Assembly: GCA_016780825.1 (NCBI GenBank)
Contig: JADHLF010000015.1
Coordinates: 1-46,167, forward strand
DNA length: 46,167 nucleotides
Direction of reading: 5' to 3'
DNA from: Planktomarina sp.
Lineage (GTDB): Bacteria; Pseudomonadota; Alphaproteobacteria; Rhodobacterales; Rhodobacteraceae
Both the position numbers and the translations under genes were made by a program. Positions 15,483-24,852 of this stretch are shown here, in pieces. The notes under the pieces were generated by a model. That model saw only the letters and a program-made list of their open reading frames with translations, was not told where the DNA came from and ran no database searches. Every line of letters starts with the position of its first letter. Positions within the stretch are counted from its first letter, which is position 1.

Positions 15483-16973
15483 ATGAATGAGATTGCGAAT
15501 CTGCAGCCCCCTGCAAGTGATGTGGCCCCTCTTGGCATGCCCCATTCCATTGAGGCAGAGCAACAATTGCTCGGCGCCATCCTCACAAACAACGATCTTT
15601 ACGACCGGGTCTCGCAGATTTTGCGGGCAGAGCATTTTTATGACCCCGTCCATGCGCGGATATTTGAGACCGCCGCGGCGCGTATCGTCAAAAACAATCT
15701 GGCCAGCCCGGTCACGTTAAAGGCATTTTTGGAAGATGATGAGGGGCTGGCGGAATTGGGCGGTCCGGCCTATTTGGTGCGGCTCGCGGGCGCGGCAATT
15801 TCCTCCTTTGCGGTGCGTGATTATGCAGAAATGATTTACGATCTCGCCATTCGCCGCGAGTTGATCGACCTGGGCAATAATATCGCGGCGAAAGCGGCCC
15901 GCATGGATGTTCTAAGTGAACCAAAAGAGCAAATCGTTGACGCGGAACAAAAACTCTATGCTTTGGCCGAACAGGGCCAGACCGAGCAAGGCTTTCAATC
16001 TTTCCTCACCGCAGTCACCGACGCCGTTAAAGTTGCCAATGCCGCCTATCAACGCGAGGGCGGGCTTGCGGGGGTATCGACCGGGCTGATTGATTTGGAC
16101 AAAAAACTGGGCGGGTTGCATCGATCAGATCTTTTGATCTTAGCCGGTCGCCCCTCAATGGGCAAAACCTCTTTGGCCACCAATATCGCCTTTAACATCG
16201 CAAGGGCCTATAAAAAGGGCATCACCACCTCTGGCGAAGAGGGTGCGATTGACGGCGGCGTTGTTGGATTTTTCAGCCTGGAAATGTCCGCCGAACAGCT
16301 TGCATCGCGCATTTTATCTGAGGTGGCGGAAATCCCCTCAAATCAAATTCGCCGCGGTGACTTTACCGAAAGCGAGTTTCGCCGAATTGTGGAGGCGGCC
16401 AAAGAGCTTGAGGCCGCGCCATTGTTCATCGATGACACCCCGGCCCTACCGATCAGCCAGCTGGCCGCCCGCGCCCGCCGTTTGAAGCGAACCCATGGGC
16501 TGGATGCCTTGTTTGTGGACTATCTTCAACTGGTCCGCGGCACGGGCCGGTCCGAAAACCGAGTGAATGAGATTTCCGAGATCACCATGGGCCTCAAGGC
16601 CATCGCCAAAGAGCTCGATATTCCTGTGGTGGCCCTTTCGCAGCTCTCGCGTCAGGTGGAAAACCGTGAAGACAAGCGGCCCCAACTGTCGGATCTGCGC
16701 GAATCTGGCTCGATTGAGCAAGATGCGGATGTGGTGATGTTTGTGTTTCGCGAAGAATATTACAAAGAGCGCGAAAAGCCGGGTGATCATGAGCTCGACA
16801 AAATGTCCATCTGGCAAGAAGAGATGGAGCGGCTGCATGGCCAGGCCGAGGTGGTCATCGGAAAGCAGCGGCACGGCCCAATTGGCACGGTTGAGTTAAG
16901 TTTTGAAGGGCAGTTCACCCGCTTTGGTAATCTCGTCAAGCCATGGCAACAATCGCTTGAGGATGAATTCTAG
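15483..16973 (+). CDS. dnaB: Replicative DNA helicase
   Basis: Hexameric helicase that unwinds DNA at the replication fork and recruits primase. The 496-residue product has the N-terminal DnaB domain (PHSIEAEQQLLGAIL at about residues 20-34). The RecA-like motor follows, with Walker A AGRPSMGKTSLATN (about 221-234), Walker B LFVDYLQLV, and motif VVALSQLSRQVENR. A 14-residue stretch rich in Gly, Glu and Asp after the Walker A helix (TTSGEEGAIDGG) is a common alphaproteobacterial insertion. GAGGAG precedes the ATG. The upstream gap contains DnaA boxes. Confidence 0.97.
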   Translation: MNEIANLQPPASDVAPLGMPHSIEAEQQLLGAILTNNDLYDRVSQILRAEHFYDPVHARIFETAAARIVKNNLASPVTLKAFLEDDEGLAELGGPAYLVRLAGAAISSFAVRDYAEMIYDLAIRRELIDLGNNIAAKAARMDVLSEPKEQIVDAEQKLYALAEQGQTEQGFQSFLTAVTDAVKVANAAYQREGGLAGVSTGLIDLDKKLGGLHRSDLLILAGRPSMGKTSLATNIAFNIARAYKKGITTSGEEGAIDGGVVGFFSLEMSAEQLASRILSEVAEIPSNQIRRGDFTESEFRRIVEAAKELEAAPLFIDDTPALPISQLAARARRLKRTHGLDALFVDYLQLVRGTGRSENRVNEISEITMGLKAIAKELDIPVVALSQLSRQVENREDKRPQLSDLRESGSIEQDADVVMFVFREEYYKEREKPGDHELDKMSIWQEEMERLHGQAEVVIGKQRHGPIGTVELSFEGQFTRFGNLVKPWQQSLEDEF

Positions 16974-17054
16974 CGCATCAGTCGATTGACCCTCTGCGCA
17001 TTTCGGCGCATAAAATCGTCAAGAAATTTGTAAGTGTCAGGACAGAAGCGCCCC

Positions 17055-18098
17055 ATGAGTACAGGAAATTTAACGATTAATCTGAAGGGGATCGCCAAGA
17101 ATTGGTCCGCGTTGGATCGCATGTCTGCCGATCATGTTGAAACTGCTGCAGTGGTCAAAGCGAATGGCTATGGTCTGGAGTGCGGGCGGGTTGCCCGCGC
17201 GCTTTATCCGGCAGGGGTGCGGCATTTCTTTGTGGCGGCCGCTGAAGAGGCCTCAGAAATTCGCCGGGAATTGGGCGATAATGTGACGATTTACGTCTTC
17301 TCCGGACATATGCGCGGCGATACGGAGATGATCCATGATCTGCATCTCGTGCCCCTGCTGAACTCCTTTGACCAGCTGACGCGCCATTTGGAAGCCCTCC
17401 CCGGCCATGCCTTTGGGATCCAACTTGACACCGGCATGAACCGCTTGGGCATGGAAGCCTCGGAATGGGACGCGGTGCGGGACTTGGTGGTTGAATTAAA
17501 CCCGAGTTTGGTCATGAGTCACCTGGCCTGCGCCGATGAGCCTGACCATCCGATGAACCGCCAACAATTGGCGCAATTTTGCGCGATGACCGATGGTTTG
17601 GGCTTGAAGCGCTCGCTGGCCGCGACGGGCGGGATATTGCTGGGACCGGAGTATCACTTTGACATGACCCGCCCGGGTATCGGCCTTTATGGCGGTGCGC
17701 CCTTTGTTGAAGCCGAACCTGTGGTGCATTTGTCGCTGCCGGTCATTCAAATACGCGATGTCGTGGAGGGTGAAACCGTGGGCTATGGCAACAGCTGGAG
17801 CGCCAGCGCCCCGGCTCGAATAGCAACCGTCGCCGCCGGCTATGCCGATGGGCTACTGCGCGCCCTGTCCAATAACGCGTCACTGTGGCATGAGGGCCAG
17901 GCCTGCCCCATCGTGGGGCGCGTATCGATGGATATGATCGGCGTGGATGTGACCGCCTTGCCGCAGCCGCCCGAGAGCTTGGACATCCTATGCCCCAATC
18001 AATCGGTGGATGACTTGGCGGATAAAGCCGGAACAATCGGCTATGAAATCCTCACCTCCCTGGGCGCGCGCTATACGCGGCGTTATGTGAATCAATGA
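17055..18098 (+). CDS. alr: Alanine racemase
   Basis: PLP-dependent interconversion of L- and D-alanine for peptidoglycan. The 347-residue product has the PLP lysine in AVVKANGYGLE (about residues 30-40), LDTGMNRLGM, MSHLACADEPDHP, and the GETVGYGNSWSA segment containing the catalytic Tyr. YADGLLRALSN follows. I take the ATG at 17055; a GTG at 17034 is in frame and neither has a convincing ribosome site. The stop overlaps the mlaE start as ATGA, indicating translational coupling to a lipid transporter. Confidence 0.94.
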   Translation: MSTGNLTINLKGIAKNWSALDRMSADHVETAAVVKANGYGLECGRVARALYPAGVRHFFVAAAEEASEIRRELGDNVTIYVFSGHMRGDTEMIHDLHLVPLLNSFDQLTRHLEALPGHAFGIQLDTGMNRLGMEASEWDAVRDLVVELNPSLVMSHLACADEPDHPMNRQQLAQFCAMTDGLGLKRSLAATGGILLGPEYHFDMTRPGIGLYGGAPFVEAEPVVHLSLPVIQIRDVVEGETVGYGNSWSASAPARIATVAAGYADGLLRALSNNASLWHEGQACPIVGRVSMDMIGVDVTALPQPPESLDILCPNQSVDDLADKAGTIGYEILTSLGARYTRRYVNQ

Positions 18099-18883
18099 GT
18101 GCACAGATGATCTTGATGGTCCGTTCGCTTGGGCGCATATGCATCGATGCGATTTCCGCTTTGGGCCGTTTGGTGCTCTTTGCGCTGGCCACCCTATCGC
18201 ATGTCTTGCGCCCTCCGTTTTATCTGCGCGAATTTTTCAACGCACTGTTGCATGTCGGCTATTTGTCCCTCCCCGTCGTCGGGCTCACCGCCCTATTCAC
18301 AGGGGCTGCTCTGGCTTTGCAAATCTACTCTGGCGGGTCGCGTTTTAATGCGCCTGAGGTTGTGCCGCAAATTGTGGCCATTGGCATGGTGCGCGAATTG
18401 GGACCGGTTCTGGTCGGGTTGATGATTGCAGCGCGGGTGACCAGCTCCATCGCAGCAGAGATGGCCACCATGAAGGTCACGGAGCAAATTGATGCGCTTG
18501 TCACCCTCTCGACCGCCCCCATGAAATATTTGGTGATGCCGCGGGTCCTAGCCGGGTTTTTGGCCGGGCCCGTCTTGGTCGCCGTGGCCGATAGCATCGG
18601 TATTTTTGGCGGTTTTATCGTCGCCACGCAAACCCTCGGCTTTAACCCCGCAACCTATATTTTAAATACGATGAACTTCCTAACCTCTGCCGATATTCTC
18701 TCCTCAATGGCCAAGGGCATGGCCTTTGGATTTATCGCGACATTGATGGGATGCTATTACGGGCTCAACTCGGGCCGGGGCGCGCAGGGCGTGGGCGCCG
18801 CAACCAAAGCCTCCGTGCAGGCGGCAGCGGTTTTGATTTTGGCGGCGAACTTCCTGCTCACAGCGGTCTTTTTTACAGCATGA
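18095..18883 (+). CDS. mlaE: MlaE-type lipid ABC transporter permease
   Basis: Integral inner-membrane permease of the MlaE/YrbE family, which moves phospholipids between the inner and outer membranes. The 262-residue product has about five to six hydrophobic segments and the family landmarks FTGAALALQIY, MVRELGPVLVGLMIAARVTS (about residues 98-117) and a conserved E-x-x-T/MKVTEQIDAL. ATGA overlaps link it to alr upstream and mlaF downstream. The MlaD substrate-binding partner is not adjacent and does not occur in the window. Confidence 0.93.
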   Translation: MSAQMILMVRSLGRICIDAISALGRLVLFALATLSHVLRPPFYLREFFNALLHVGYLSLPVVGLTALFTGAALALQIYSGGSRFNAPEVVPQIVAIGMVRELGPVLVGLMIAARVTSSIAAEMATMKVTEQIDALVTLSTAPMKYLVMPRVLAGFLAGPVLVAVADSIGIFGGFIVATQTLGFNPATYILNTMNFLTSADILSSMAKGMAFGFIATLMGCYYGLNSGRGAQGVGAATKASVQAAAVLILAANFLLTAVFFTA

Positions 18884-19626
18884 TAACCTTTGAAAACATA
18901 TATAAATCCTTTGGCTCCAATCATGTGTTGCGCGGGGTGAATTTAACCGTAGAGCGCGCCGAAAGCATGGTTATCATCGGTGGCTCGGGCACCGGAAAAT
19001 CAGTTTTGATCAAAACGGTACTGGGTCTGGTCGAACCGGACAGCGGGCGCATTTTGGTCGATGGCCAAGATGTCACCCAAGTCAAGCGTGACACTTTTCT
19101 GAGCCGCTTTGGCATGCTGTTCCAAGGCGGCGCTCTGTTCGATTCTATGCCGGTGTGGCAGAATGTGGCCTTCCGGCTTCAGCGCGGCGCGCTCAAACGG
19201 CCCGCGGCAGAGGCACGCGAGATTGCCATCGAAAAACTGCGCCGCGTGGGTTTGGCGCCCGACGTTGCAGATCGCTTTCCAGCGGAGCTCTCTGGCGGCA
19301 TGCAAAAGCGTGTCAGCCTGGCAAGGGCCATTGCGGCCGAGCCAGAAATCATATTCTTTGATGAACCCACAACGGGGCTCGATCCCATCATGTCCGGTGT
19401 CATCAATGAATTGATCCGCGAGATCGTTGTAGAGATGGGGGTGACGGCCATGACCATCACGCATGATATGACCTCTGTCAAAACCATCGCCGATAAAGTG
19501 GCGATGTTGCATCGCGGGACCATTCAATGGTGCGGTTCGCTTGCGGATATGGCGCAATGCGAAGATCCGCATGTGGAGCAATTTGTAAATGGCCGCGCCG
19601 AAGGCCCAATTGAGACCCTGCGTTAA
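18880..19626 (+). CDS. mlaF: MlaF-type lipid ABC transporter ATPase
   Basis: ATPase that powers MlaE. The 248-residue product has Walker A GGSGTGKS (about residues 34-41), the Q-loop FGMLFQGGALFDSMPV, signature LSGGMQKRVSLARA (about 144-157), and Walker B IIFFDEPTTGLDP. FGMLFQGGALFDS is characteristic of MlaF relative to other ABC ATPases. The ATG overlaps the mlaE stop in ATGA; upstream in-frame codons lie inside mlaE. A 77-base gap with no clear terminator separates it from radA. Confidence 0.95.
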   Translation: MITFENIYKSFGSNHVLRGVNLTVERAESMVIIGGSGTGKSVLIKTVLGLVEPDSGRILVDGQDVTQVKRDTFLSRFGMLFQGGALFDSMPVWQNVAFRLQRGALKRPAAEAREIAIEKLRRVGLAPDVADRFPAELSGGMQKRVSLARAIAAEPEIIFFDEPTTGLDPIMSGVINELIREIVVEMGVTAMTITHDMTSVKTIADKVAMLHRGTIQWCGSLADMAQCEDPHVEQFVNGRAEGPIETLR

Positions 19627-19703
19627 ACAGCAACTTTCAACATTTTCAGGCTTTCTTTATCGGCAGCAGTCTTTATGCCAAGGCCAGATGAAAGGGACAA
19701 TCC

Positions 19704-21062
19704 ATGGCCAAAGTGACATTCACCTGTAGCAAATGCGGCGCGTCCCATAGCAAATGGGCCGGGCAATGCGACAGCTGCATGGAATGGAACACTCTGGTGG
19801 ACCAAGGCCCGCTCTCGGCGGGGCCGGGTAAAACCCTTGGCGGCAAAAGAGGCCGAACCATCACACTGACCGATCTGGCCACGGTGGAGGAGCCCCCCGC
19901 GCGCACGATGGCTGGCGTGGCGGAACTCGACCGGGTTTTGGGCGGCGGATTGGTCAAGGCCAGCGCGCTCTTGGTGGGCGGGGATCCGGGAATCGGCAAA
20001 TCCACCCTTCTGTTGCAAGCGGCCGCGCGATTTGCCCGCAATGGTTTAAAGGTGATCTATATCTCGGGCGAGGAAGCCACTGCGCAGGTGCGCATGCGCG
20101 CGCAACGCCTCGGTCTTAGCGAAAGCCCTGTCATCCTCGCCGCCGAGACCAATTTGCGCGATATTTTGACCACATTGGATGCGGAAAAGCCCGATTTGGT
20201 CATCATCGATTCCATTCAAACCATGTGGGCCGACCACATCGAAGCAGCCCCCGGCTCGGTCAGCCAGGTCAGGTCCTCCGCCCACGAGCTCACTGGCTAT
20301 GCCAAACGCAAGGGCGTTGCGGTGATTATGGTCGGGCATGTCACCAAAGACGGGCAAATCGCCGGGCCGCGGGTGGTCGAGCATATGGTCGACACGGTTT
20401 TGTATTTTGAGGGCGAGCGAAATCATCAGTTTCGCCTGCTGCGGGCCGTGAAAAACCGCTTCGGTCCGGCCGATGAAATCGGCGTTTTTGAGATGACTGG
20501 CAAAGGTTTGGTGGAAGTCAAAAACCCCTCTGCGCTCTTTTTGTCCGAACGCGGCAAGACAACACCCGGCTCTGCGGTCTTTGCTGGCATTGAGGGCACG
20601 CGCCCTGTTCTCTGCGAATTTCAAGCCCTTGTCGCCCCCTCACCGCATGGGCAGGCGCGACGCTCTGTCGTTGGCTGGGACGGGCAAAGGTTGGCAATGA
20701 TTCTTGCCGTGTTGGAAGCCCGCTGCGGCATTCCCTTCACCGGTCTGGATGTCTATTTAAACGTGGCCGGAGGCATGCGGGTCACAGAACCGGCGGCTGA
20801 CCTGGCCGTGGCCGCCGCCCTAATTTCCGCCCGCGAAGACACCCCTTTGCCGCGAGATGCCGTTATTTTTGGGGAAATTTCGCTCTCTGGCGCGTTAAGG
20901 CCGGTCTCACAGGCAGAAAATAGGTTGAAAGAAGCGCAGAAACTTGGTTTTTGTCAGGCGCTGGCCCCGGCCGCCAAAAAACTTGAAAATATTGCGGGAA
21001 TGACATTGCGGCCCATTGATGATTTGGCTCAATTTGTTGAAGACCTGTTCGGAAGCCGCTGA
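19704..21062 (+). CDS. radA: DNA repair protein RadA
   Basis: RecA-like helicase-like protein that helps branch migration during recombinational repair. The 452-residue product has the N-terminal zinc finger CSKCGASHSKWAGQCDSC (residues 8-25), Walker A GGDPGIGKSTLL (about residues 92-103), and the RadA-specific KNRFG motif in AVKNRFGPADEIG. A C-terminal Lon-like domain includes LDVYLNVAGGMRVTEPAADL. The ATG follows AAAGGGACAATCC. It is followed after 23 bases by cvpA. Confidence 0.97.
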   Translation: MAKVTFTCSKCGASHSKWAGQCDSCMEWNTLVDQGPLSAGPGKTLGGKRGRTITLTDLATVEEPPARTMAGVAELDRVLGGGLVKASALLVGGDPGIGKSTLLLQAAARFARNGLKVIYISGEEATAQVRMRAQRLGLSESPVILAAETNLRDILTTLDAEKPDLVIIDSIQTMWADHIEAAPGSVSQVRSSAHELTGYAKRKGVAVIMVGHVTKDGQIAGPRVVEHMVDTVLYFEGERNHQFRLLRAVKNRFGPADEIGVFEMTGKGLVEVKNPSALFLSERGKTTPGSAVFAGIEGTRPVLCEFQALVAPSPHGQARRSVVGWDGQRLAMILAVLEARCGIPFTGLDVYLNVAGGMRVTEPAADLAVAAALISAREDTPLPRDAVIFGEISLSGALRPVSQAENRLKEAQKLGFCQALAPAAKKLENIAGMTLRPIDDLAQFVEDLFGSR

Positions 21063-21085
21063 AAAGCGCAGAGTGGAGAAGCAGA

Positions 21086-21640
21086 GTGGACGGTTTTACA
21101 ATAGTCGACGGTGGTGTCGCGGTTGCCATCGTGATGTCAGCTTTGTTGGCCTATTCTCGCGGCCTCGTGCGTGAGATTACGGCGATTGCAGGCTGGATCG
21201 CGGCGGCATTCACCGCATTTGTCTTTGCCGATGCAGCGCAACCTTTGGTTCGGCAAATTCCTTATTTGGGCGACATGTTGGGTGACAGCTGCGAATTTTT
21301 GATTGTTGCCAGCTTTACCATTGTCTTTGCGCTGGCCTTGCTCTTGGTCTCTCTCTTCACACCCCTGTTTTCGGCCATCGTGCAACGCTCCATCTTTGGG
21401 GGCTTTGACCAAATGCTGGGTTTTTTCTTCGGAGTGGCCCGCGGTGTTGTCTTGGTCGCTGTTGGGTTTTTCATCTATTTCACCGTGATGCCGAACCAAG
21501 ACATCGTGGCGCTCGAAACCTCCCGCTCTGCCGCGGTCTTTGAGCGCTATGTCGAGGATGTTCAGGATCAAAACCCAGAGGCCGCATTGAGCTGGTTAAG
21601 AACTCAATACGATCAACTGGTTGGCGAGTGCAGCGCATAA
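21086..21640 (+). CDS. cvpA: CvpA family membrane protein
   Basis: Membrane protein of the CvpA family, named for colicin V production; the biochemical role is unsettled. The 184-residue product has four hydrophobic segments (about residues 5-22, 27-46, 66-92 and 110-133) and ends in a soluble tail. It starts with GTG at 21086, preceded by GGAG. A 10-base direct repeat, GCAGAGTGGA, occurs at 21068-21077 and 21081-21090 and spans the start codon. The arrangement cvpA-purF is conserved across proteobacteria, but here a terminator separates them. Confidence 0.92.
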   Translation: MDGFTIVDGGVAVAIVMSALLAYSRGLVREITAIAGWIAAAFTAFVFADAAQPLVRQIPYLGDMLGDSCEFLIVASFTIVFALALLLVSLFTPLFSAIVQRSIFGGFDQMLGFFFGVARGVVLVAVGFFIYFTVMPNQDIVALETSRSAAVFERYVEDVQDQNPEAALSWLRTQYDQLVGECSA

Positions 21641-21668
21641 ATGCGCTTAGAACTTGCGTAAATTTAAC

Positions 21669-21700
21669 GGCCCGCCTCAGACCGCGGGCCATGTTTTTTT
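21669..21700 (+). terminator. Rho-independent terminator after cvpA
   Basis: GGCCCGC (21669-21675) pairs with GCGGGCC (21684-21690) around an 8-base loop, followed after ATG by TTTTTTT (21694-21700). It lies 29 bases after the cvpA stop and would insulate purF from the upstream operon, implying a separate purF promoter in the next 105 bases. Confidence 0.9.
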
Positions 21701-21805
21701 CAATTTCCAAGAGAAAAACCGCCTCTTTTTCGCATTGTCAAAGTGACATGGCTGCTGCGATCGCGTAAGGCATGGTCTGTAACGTCTTATATCGGAGCCT
21801 ATCGC

Positions 21806-23275
21806 GTGACCCAACCGTTGGACCAGATGCACACAAATCCCTTTGACGATGATAAACTGCGCGAAGAATGCGGCGTGTTCGGGGTGATTGGCACAGCGGA
21901 TGCGGCGAATTTCACCGCCCTTGGTTTGCATGCTTTGCAACATCGCGGCCAGGAGGCTGGCGGCATTGTGACCCATGACGAAACCCTCGGCTTTAATTCT
22001 GTGCGCCGCTTTGGCTATGTGCGCGACAATTTCACCAGTGCAAAAATCATGGAGCAACTGCCGGGGGATCTCTCAATCGGACATGTGCGCTATTCGACCG
22101 CCGGATCCAAGGGCAACACAGCGATGCGCGATGTGCAGCCCTTTTTCGGTGAGTTTTCTATGGGCGGCGCTGCGATTGCGCATAATGGCAATATCACCAA
22201 TGCCAATTCCCTGCGCAAAGAATTGATTGGGCGCGGGTCGATTTTCCAATCCTCCTCCGACAGCGAATGCATTATTCACCTCATGGCCCGCAGCCTACAG
22301 CAGAACATCCCGCAACGGATGGAAGATGCGTTGCGCCGCGTTGAAGGGGCTTTTTCCATCGTCGCCATGACACAAACTCAGCTGATCGGCGTGCGCGACC
22401 CATTGGGCGTGCGGCCCTTGGTCTTGGGCAAATTGGGCGATGGATGGGTGCTGAGCTCGGAAACCTGCGCTTTGGATATCACGGGCGCGGAGTTTGTGCG
22501 CGAAATCCACCCCGGCGAGATGGTGGTCATCACCGCACAGGGTGTCGAAAGCAGCTATCCTTTTCGCCCGGCGCCGCCGCGGTTTTGTGTGTTTGAGCAC
22601 ATCTATTTCAGCCGTCCCGACAGCATCCTTGGCGGCCGCAGCGTTTATGAGACCCGCGAGGCCATTGGCCGCGAATTGGCCAAAGAAGCGCCAGTAGACG
22701 CCGATCTGGTTTGCCCTGTGCCCGACAGCGGCACGCCCGCGGCGATTGGGTTTTCGCTTGAATCAGGCATCCCCTATGCCATGGGGATCATTCGCAATCA
22801 GTATATGGGCCGAACATTCATTGAACCCAGTGAGCAAATTCGCAATATGGGCGTGCGTTTAAAGCTGAATGTGAACCGGGCTTTGATCCACGGCAAGCGG
22901 GTGATTTTGGTGGACGACAGCGTTGTGCGCGGCACCACATCGCGCAAAATCAAAGAGATGATCTTAGATGCCGGGGCCGCCGAAGTGCATTTCCGCATCG
23001 CCAGTCCACCAACGGCTTGGCCCTGCTTTTACGGGGTAGATACGCCGGATCGCGAAAAACTTTTGGCCGCAACCATGTCCGAAGAGGAAATGCGCCAACA
23101 TTTGGCCGTGGACAGTTTGAAATTCATTTCGCTCAACGGGCTGTATCGCGCCGTTGGCGGCACCGACCGCGACAACGCACAGCCGCAATATTGTGACGCA
23201 TGTTTCAGCGGCGATTACCCCGTGATCCCATCCGATCAAATCTCGAGCGGGTTTCAAATGAAGGCCGCTGAGTAG
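21806..23275 (+). CDS. purF: Amidophosphoribosyltransferase
   Basis: First committed step of purine synthesis, forming phosphoribosylamine from PRPP and glutamine. The product (489 residues from the GTG) has the N-terminal nucleophile Cys in REECGVFGVIG, exposed after removal of a short propeptide, then LGLHALQHRGQEAGGI and HVRYSTAGS. The PRPP-binding motif is VILVDDSVVRGTTSRKI. I prefer the GTG at 21806, with GGAG eight bases upstream; an ATG at 21827 lies seven codons in and lacks such a site. The frame stays open upstream to 21743. Confidence 0.95.
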   Translation: MTQPLDQMHTNPFDDDKLREECGVFGVIGTADAANFTALGLHALQHRGQEAGGIVTHDETLGFNSVRRFGYVRDNFTSAKIMEQLPGDLSIGHVRYSTAGSKGNTAMRDVQPFFGEFSMGGAAIAHNGNITNANSLRKELIGRGSIFQSSSDSECIIHLMARSLQQNIPQRMEDALRRVEGAFSIVAMTQTQLIGVRDPLGVRPLVLGKLGDGWVLSSETCALDITGAEFVREIHPGEMVVITAQGVESSYPFRPAPPRFCVFEHIYFSRPDSILGGRSVYETREAIGRELAKEAPVDADLVCPVPDSGTPAAIGFSLESGIPYAMGIIRNQYMGRTFIEPSEQIRNMGVRLKLNVNRALIHGKRVILVDDSVVRGTTSRKIKEMILDAGAAEVHFRIASPPTAWPCFYGVDTPDREKLLAATMSEEEMRQHLAVDSLKFISLNGLYRAVGGTDRDNAQPQYCDACFSGDYPVIPSDQISSGFQMKAAE

Positions 23276-23310
23276 CGCCCTGCCCCTTGACCTGCTGCGC
23301 ATTTGCCCCC

Positions 23311-23976
23311 ATGACGCGCCCCATGACATATCCCATTCTCATCACTGGCGCCTCGCGTGGCCTTGGCGCGGCTTTGGCGCTTCAGCTTGCGCAGAAATTT
23401 CACATCATCGCTGTGGCGAAAACCACCGGTGCGCTTGAGGAATTGGATGATCGCATCCAAGCCATCGGCGGGCAAGCGACCCTCGCGCCCCTTGATGTCA
23501 CAGATGTGAATGCCGTGCGCCATCTGTGCCGATCGATCCATGAGCGCTGGGGCGGGCTCCACCTCTGGGCGCATTGCGCGATCCATGCCGCGCCCCTCGC
23601 GCCGGCCAATTGTATTGATGCCCGCGATTGGGACAAGTCGATCAAGCTCAATGTCACCACCACCGGAATGCTGATCCCCAATATCACGCCCTTGTTACAT
23701 CAGAGCGGAACGGCTGTTTTCTTTGACGACCCTTGCGGCGGGAAAAAATTCTTCGGCAGTTACGGCGCGACCAAAGCGGCGCAGATCGCCTTGGCCGAAA
23801 GCTGGAAGGCGGAGACTGTCAAAACCGGCCCCAAAGTCGAGATCCTCACACCCGCGCCCATGCCCACAGCCACACGCGCGCGCTTCTATCCCGGTGAAGA
23901 TCGCAGCGCCTTGAGCAGTTGCGACAGTGAAGCTACCCGAATAATTACGGCCCTAGACCTGTTCGCCGAGGCATAA
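23311..23976 (+). CDS. Short-chain dehydrogenase/reductase, divergent active site
   Basis: NAD(P)-dependent oxidoreductase of unknown substrate. The 221-residue product has the Rossmann signature TGASRGLGAAL (about residues 11-21), DVTD, and the YxxxK motif as YGATKAAQ. In the usual Ser position, 12-13 residues before the Tyr, the sequence reads FFDDPCGG, so the catalytic Ser appears to be missing. I chose the ATG at 23311; another is four codons in at 23323. No ribosome site is obvious. It sits between purF and surE without clear operon ties. Confidence 0.8.
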   Translation: MTRPMTYPILITGASRGLGAALALQLAQKFHIIAVAKTTGALEELDDRIQAIGGQATLAPLDVTDVNAVRHLCRSIHERWGGLHLWAHCAIHAAPLAPANCIDARDWDKSIKLNVTTTGMLIPNITPLLHQSGTAVFFDDPCGGKKFFGSYGATKAAQIALAESWKAETVKTGPKVEILTPAPMPTATRARFYPGEDRSALSSCDSEATRIITALDLFAEA

Positions 23977-24066
23977 CTGCGGATATTTTCACCTTGCTGA
24001 AGAAAATGCCAATGCTGCGGGTCGATCAGGCTTGCCCACCGCGGCACAACCTTTTAACCAAGGGCT

Positions 24067-24849
24067 ATGCGTATACTTATCACAAATGACGACGGAATAA
24101 TGGCGCCCGGCCTGCGGGTGCTATTTGATCTTGCAACCGAGCTGGCCGGCCCCAAGGGTGAGGTCTGGACGGTCGCGCCCCAATCAGAGCAATCGGGTGT
24201 TGGCCATTGTATCTCTTACTCCAAACCCGTGCTTGTGCATCAATATGCCGAGCGAAAATTTGCGGTGGAAGGCTCTCCAGCCGATTGTATCCTGGCGGGG
24301 CTCAATGATCTTTTGCCCGAGCGTCCGGATTTGGTTTTATCTGGCGTAAATAAGGGCAATAACTCTGCGGAAAACACCGTCTATTCCGGCACCATCGGTG
24401 CTGCGATGGAAGCGGCTCTTGCTGGAATTCCATCCATTGCGCTGTCGCAGTTTTACGGGCCACAAAACACAGATTTGGACAATAGTTTTGAGGCCAGTGC
24501 CGATCACGGCATTGCAGCCATTCAAGCCTGTCTGGATGCGGGCTTTGCACGCGCCGAGGATTACGCTCTGTTTTATAACATTAATTTTCCACCAGTTCCA
24601 TCCTCTGGCGTTTTGGGAATGAAGGCTGTCAAACAGGGATATAGAGGTGATGGAGCCTTTGGTGCCCATGCCACCAATGCGCCAAACGGGCGAAAATTCT
24701 TGTTCATGCACGGCCGTCCTCAACAAGCTCCGACACAGGATGGCACAGATGCCGCCGCCAATTTGGACGGCTATGTCTCGCTGACACCCATGCGCGCCGA
24801 TTTGACCGCGCATGACCAATTGGCGAATTTGGCCAGAATTTTGGGCTAA
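24067..24849 (+). CDS. surE: 5'/3'-nucleotidase SurE
   Basis: Metal-dependent phosphatase acting on nucleoside monophosphates and short polyphosphate. The 260-residue product begins MRILITNDDGIMAPG, with the metal-binding D8 and D9. It continues with APQSEQSGVGH (metal-binding Ser), VEGSPADCI and VLSGVNKGNNSAENTVYSGT (metal-binding Asn). Length is usual. pcm follows 3 bases after the stop and an NlpD-like gene follows pcm, the surE-pcm-nlpD order known from enterobacteria. Confidence 0.97.
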   Translation: MRILITNDDGIMAPGLRVLFDLATELAGPKGEVWTVAPQSEQSGVGHCISYSKPVLVHQYAERKFAVEGSPADCILAGLNDLLPERPDLVLSGVNKGNNSAENTVYSGTIGAAMEAALAGIPSIALSQFYGPQNTDLDNSFEASADHGIAAIQACLDAGFARAEDYALFYNINFPPVPSSGVLGMKAVKQGYRGDGAFGAHATNAPNGRKFLFMHGRPQQAPTQDGTDAAANLDGYVSLTPMRADLTAHDQLANLARILG

Positions 24850-24852
24850 AAT

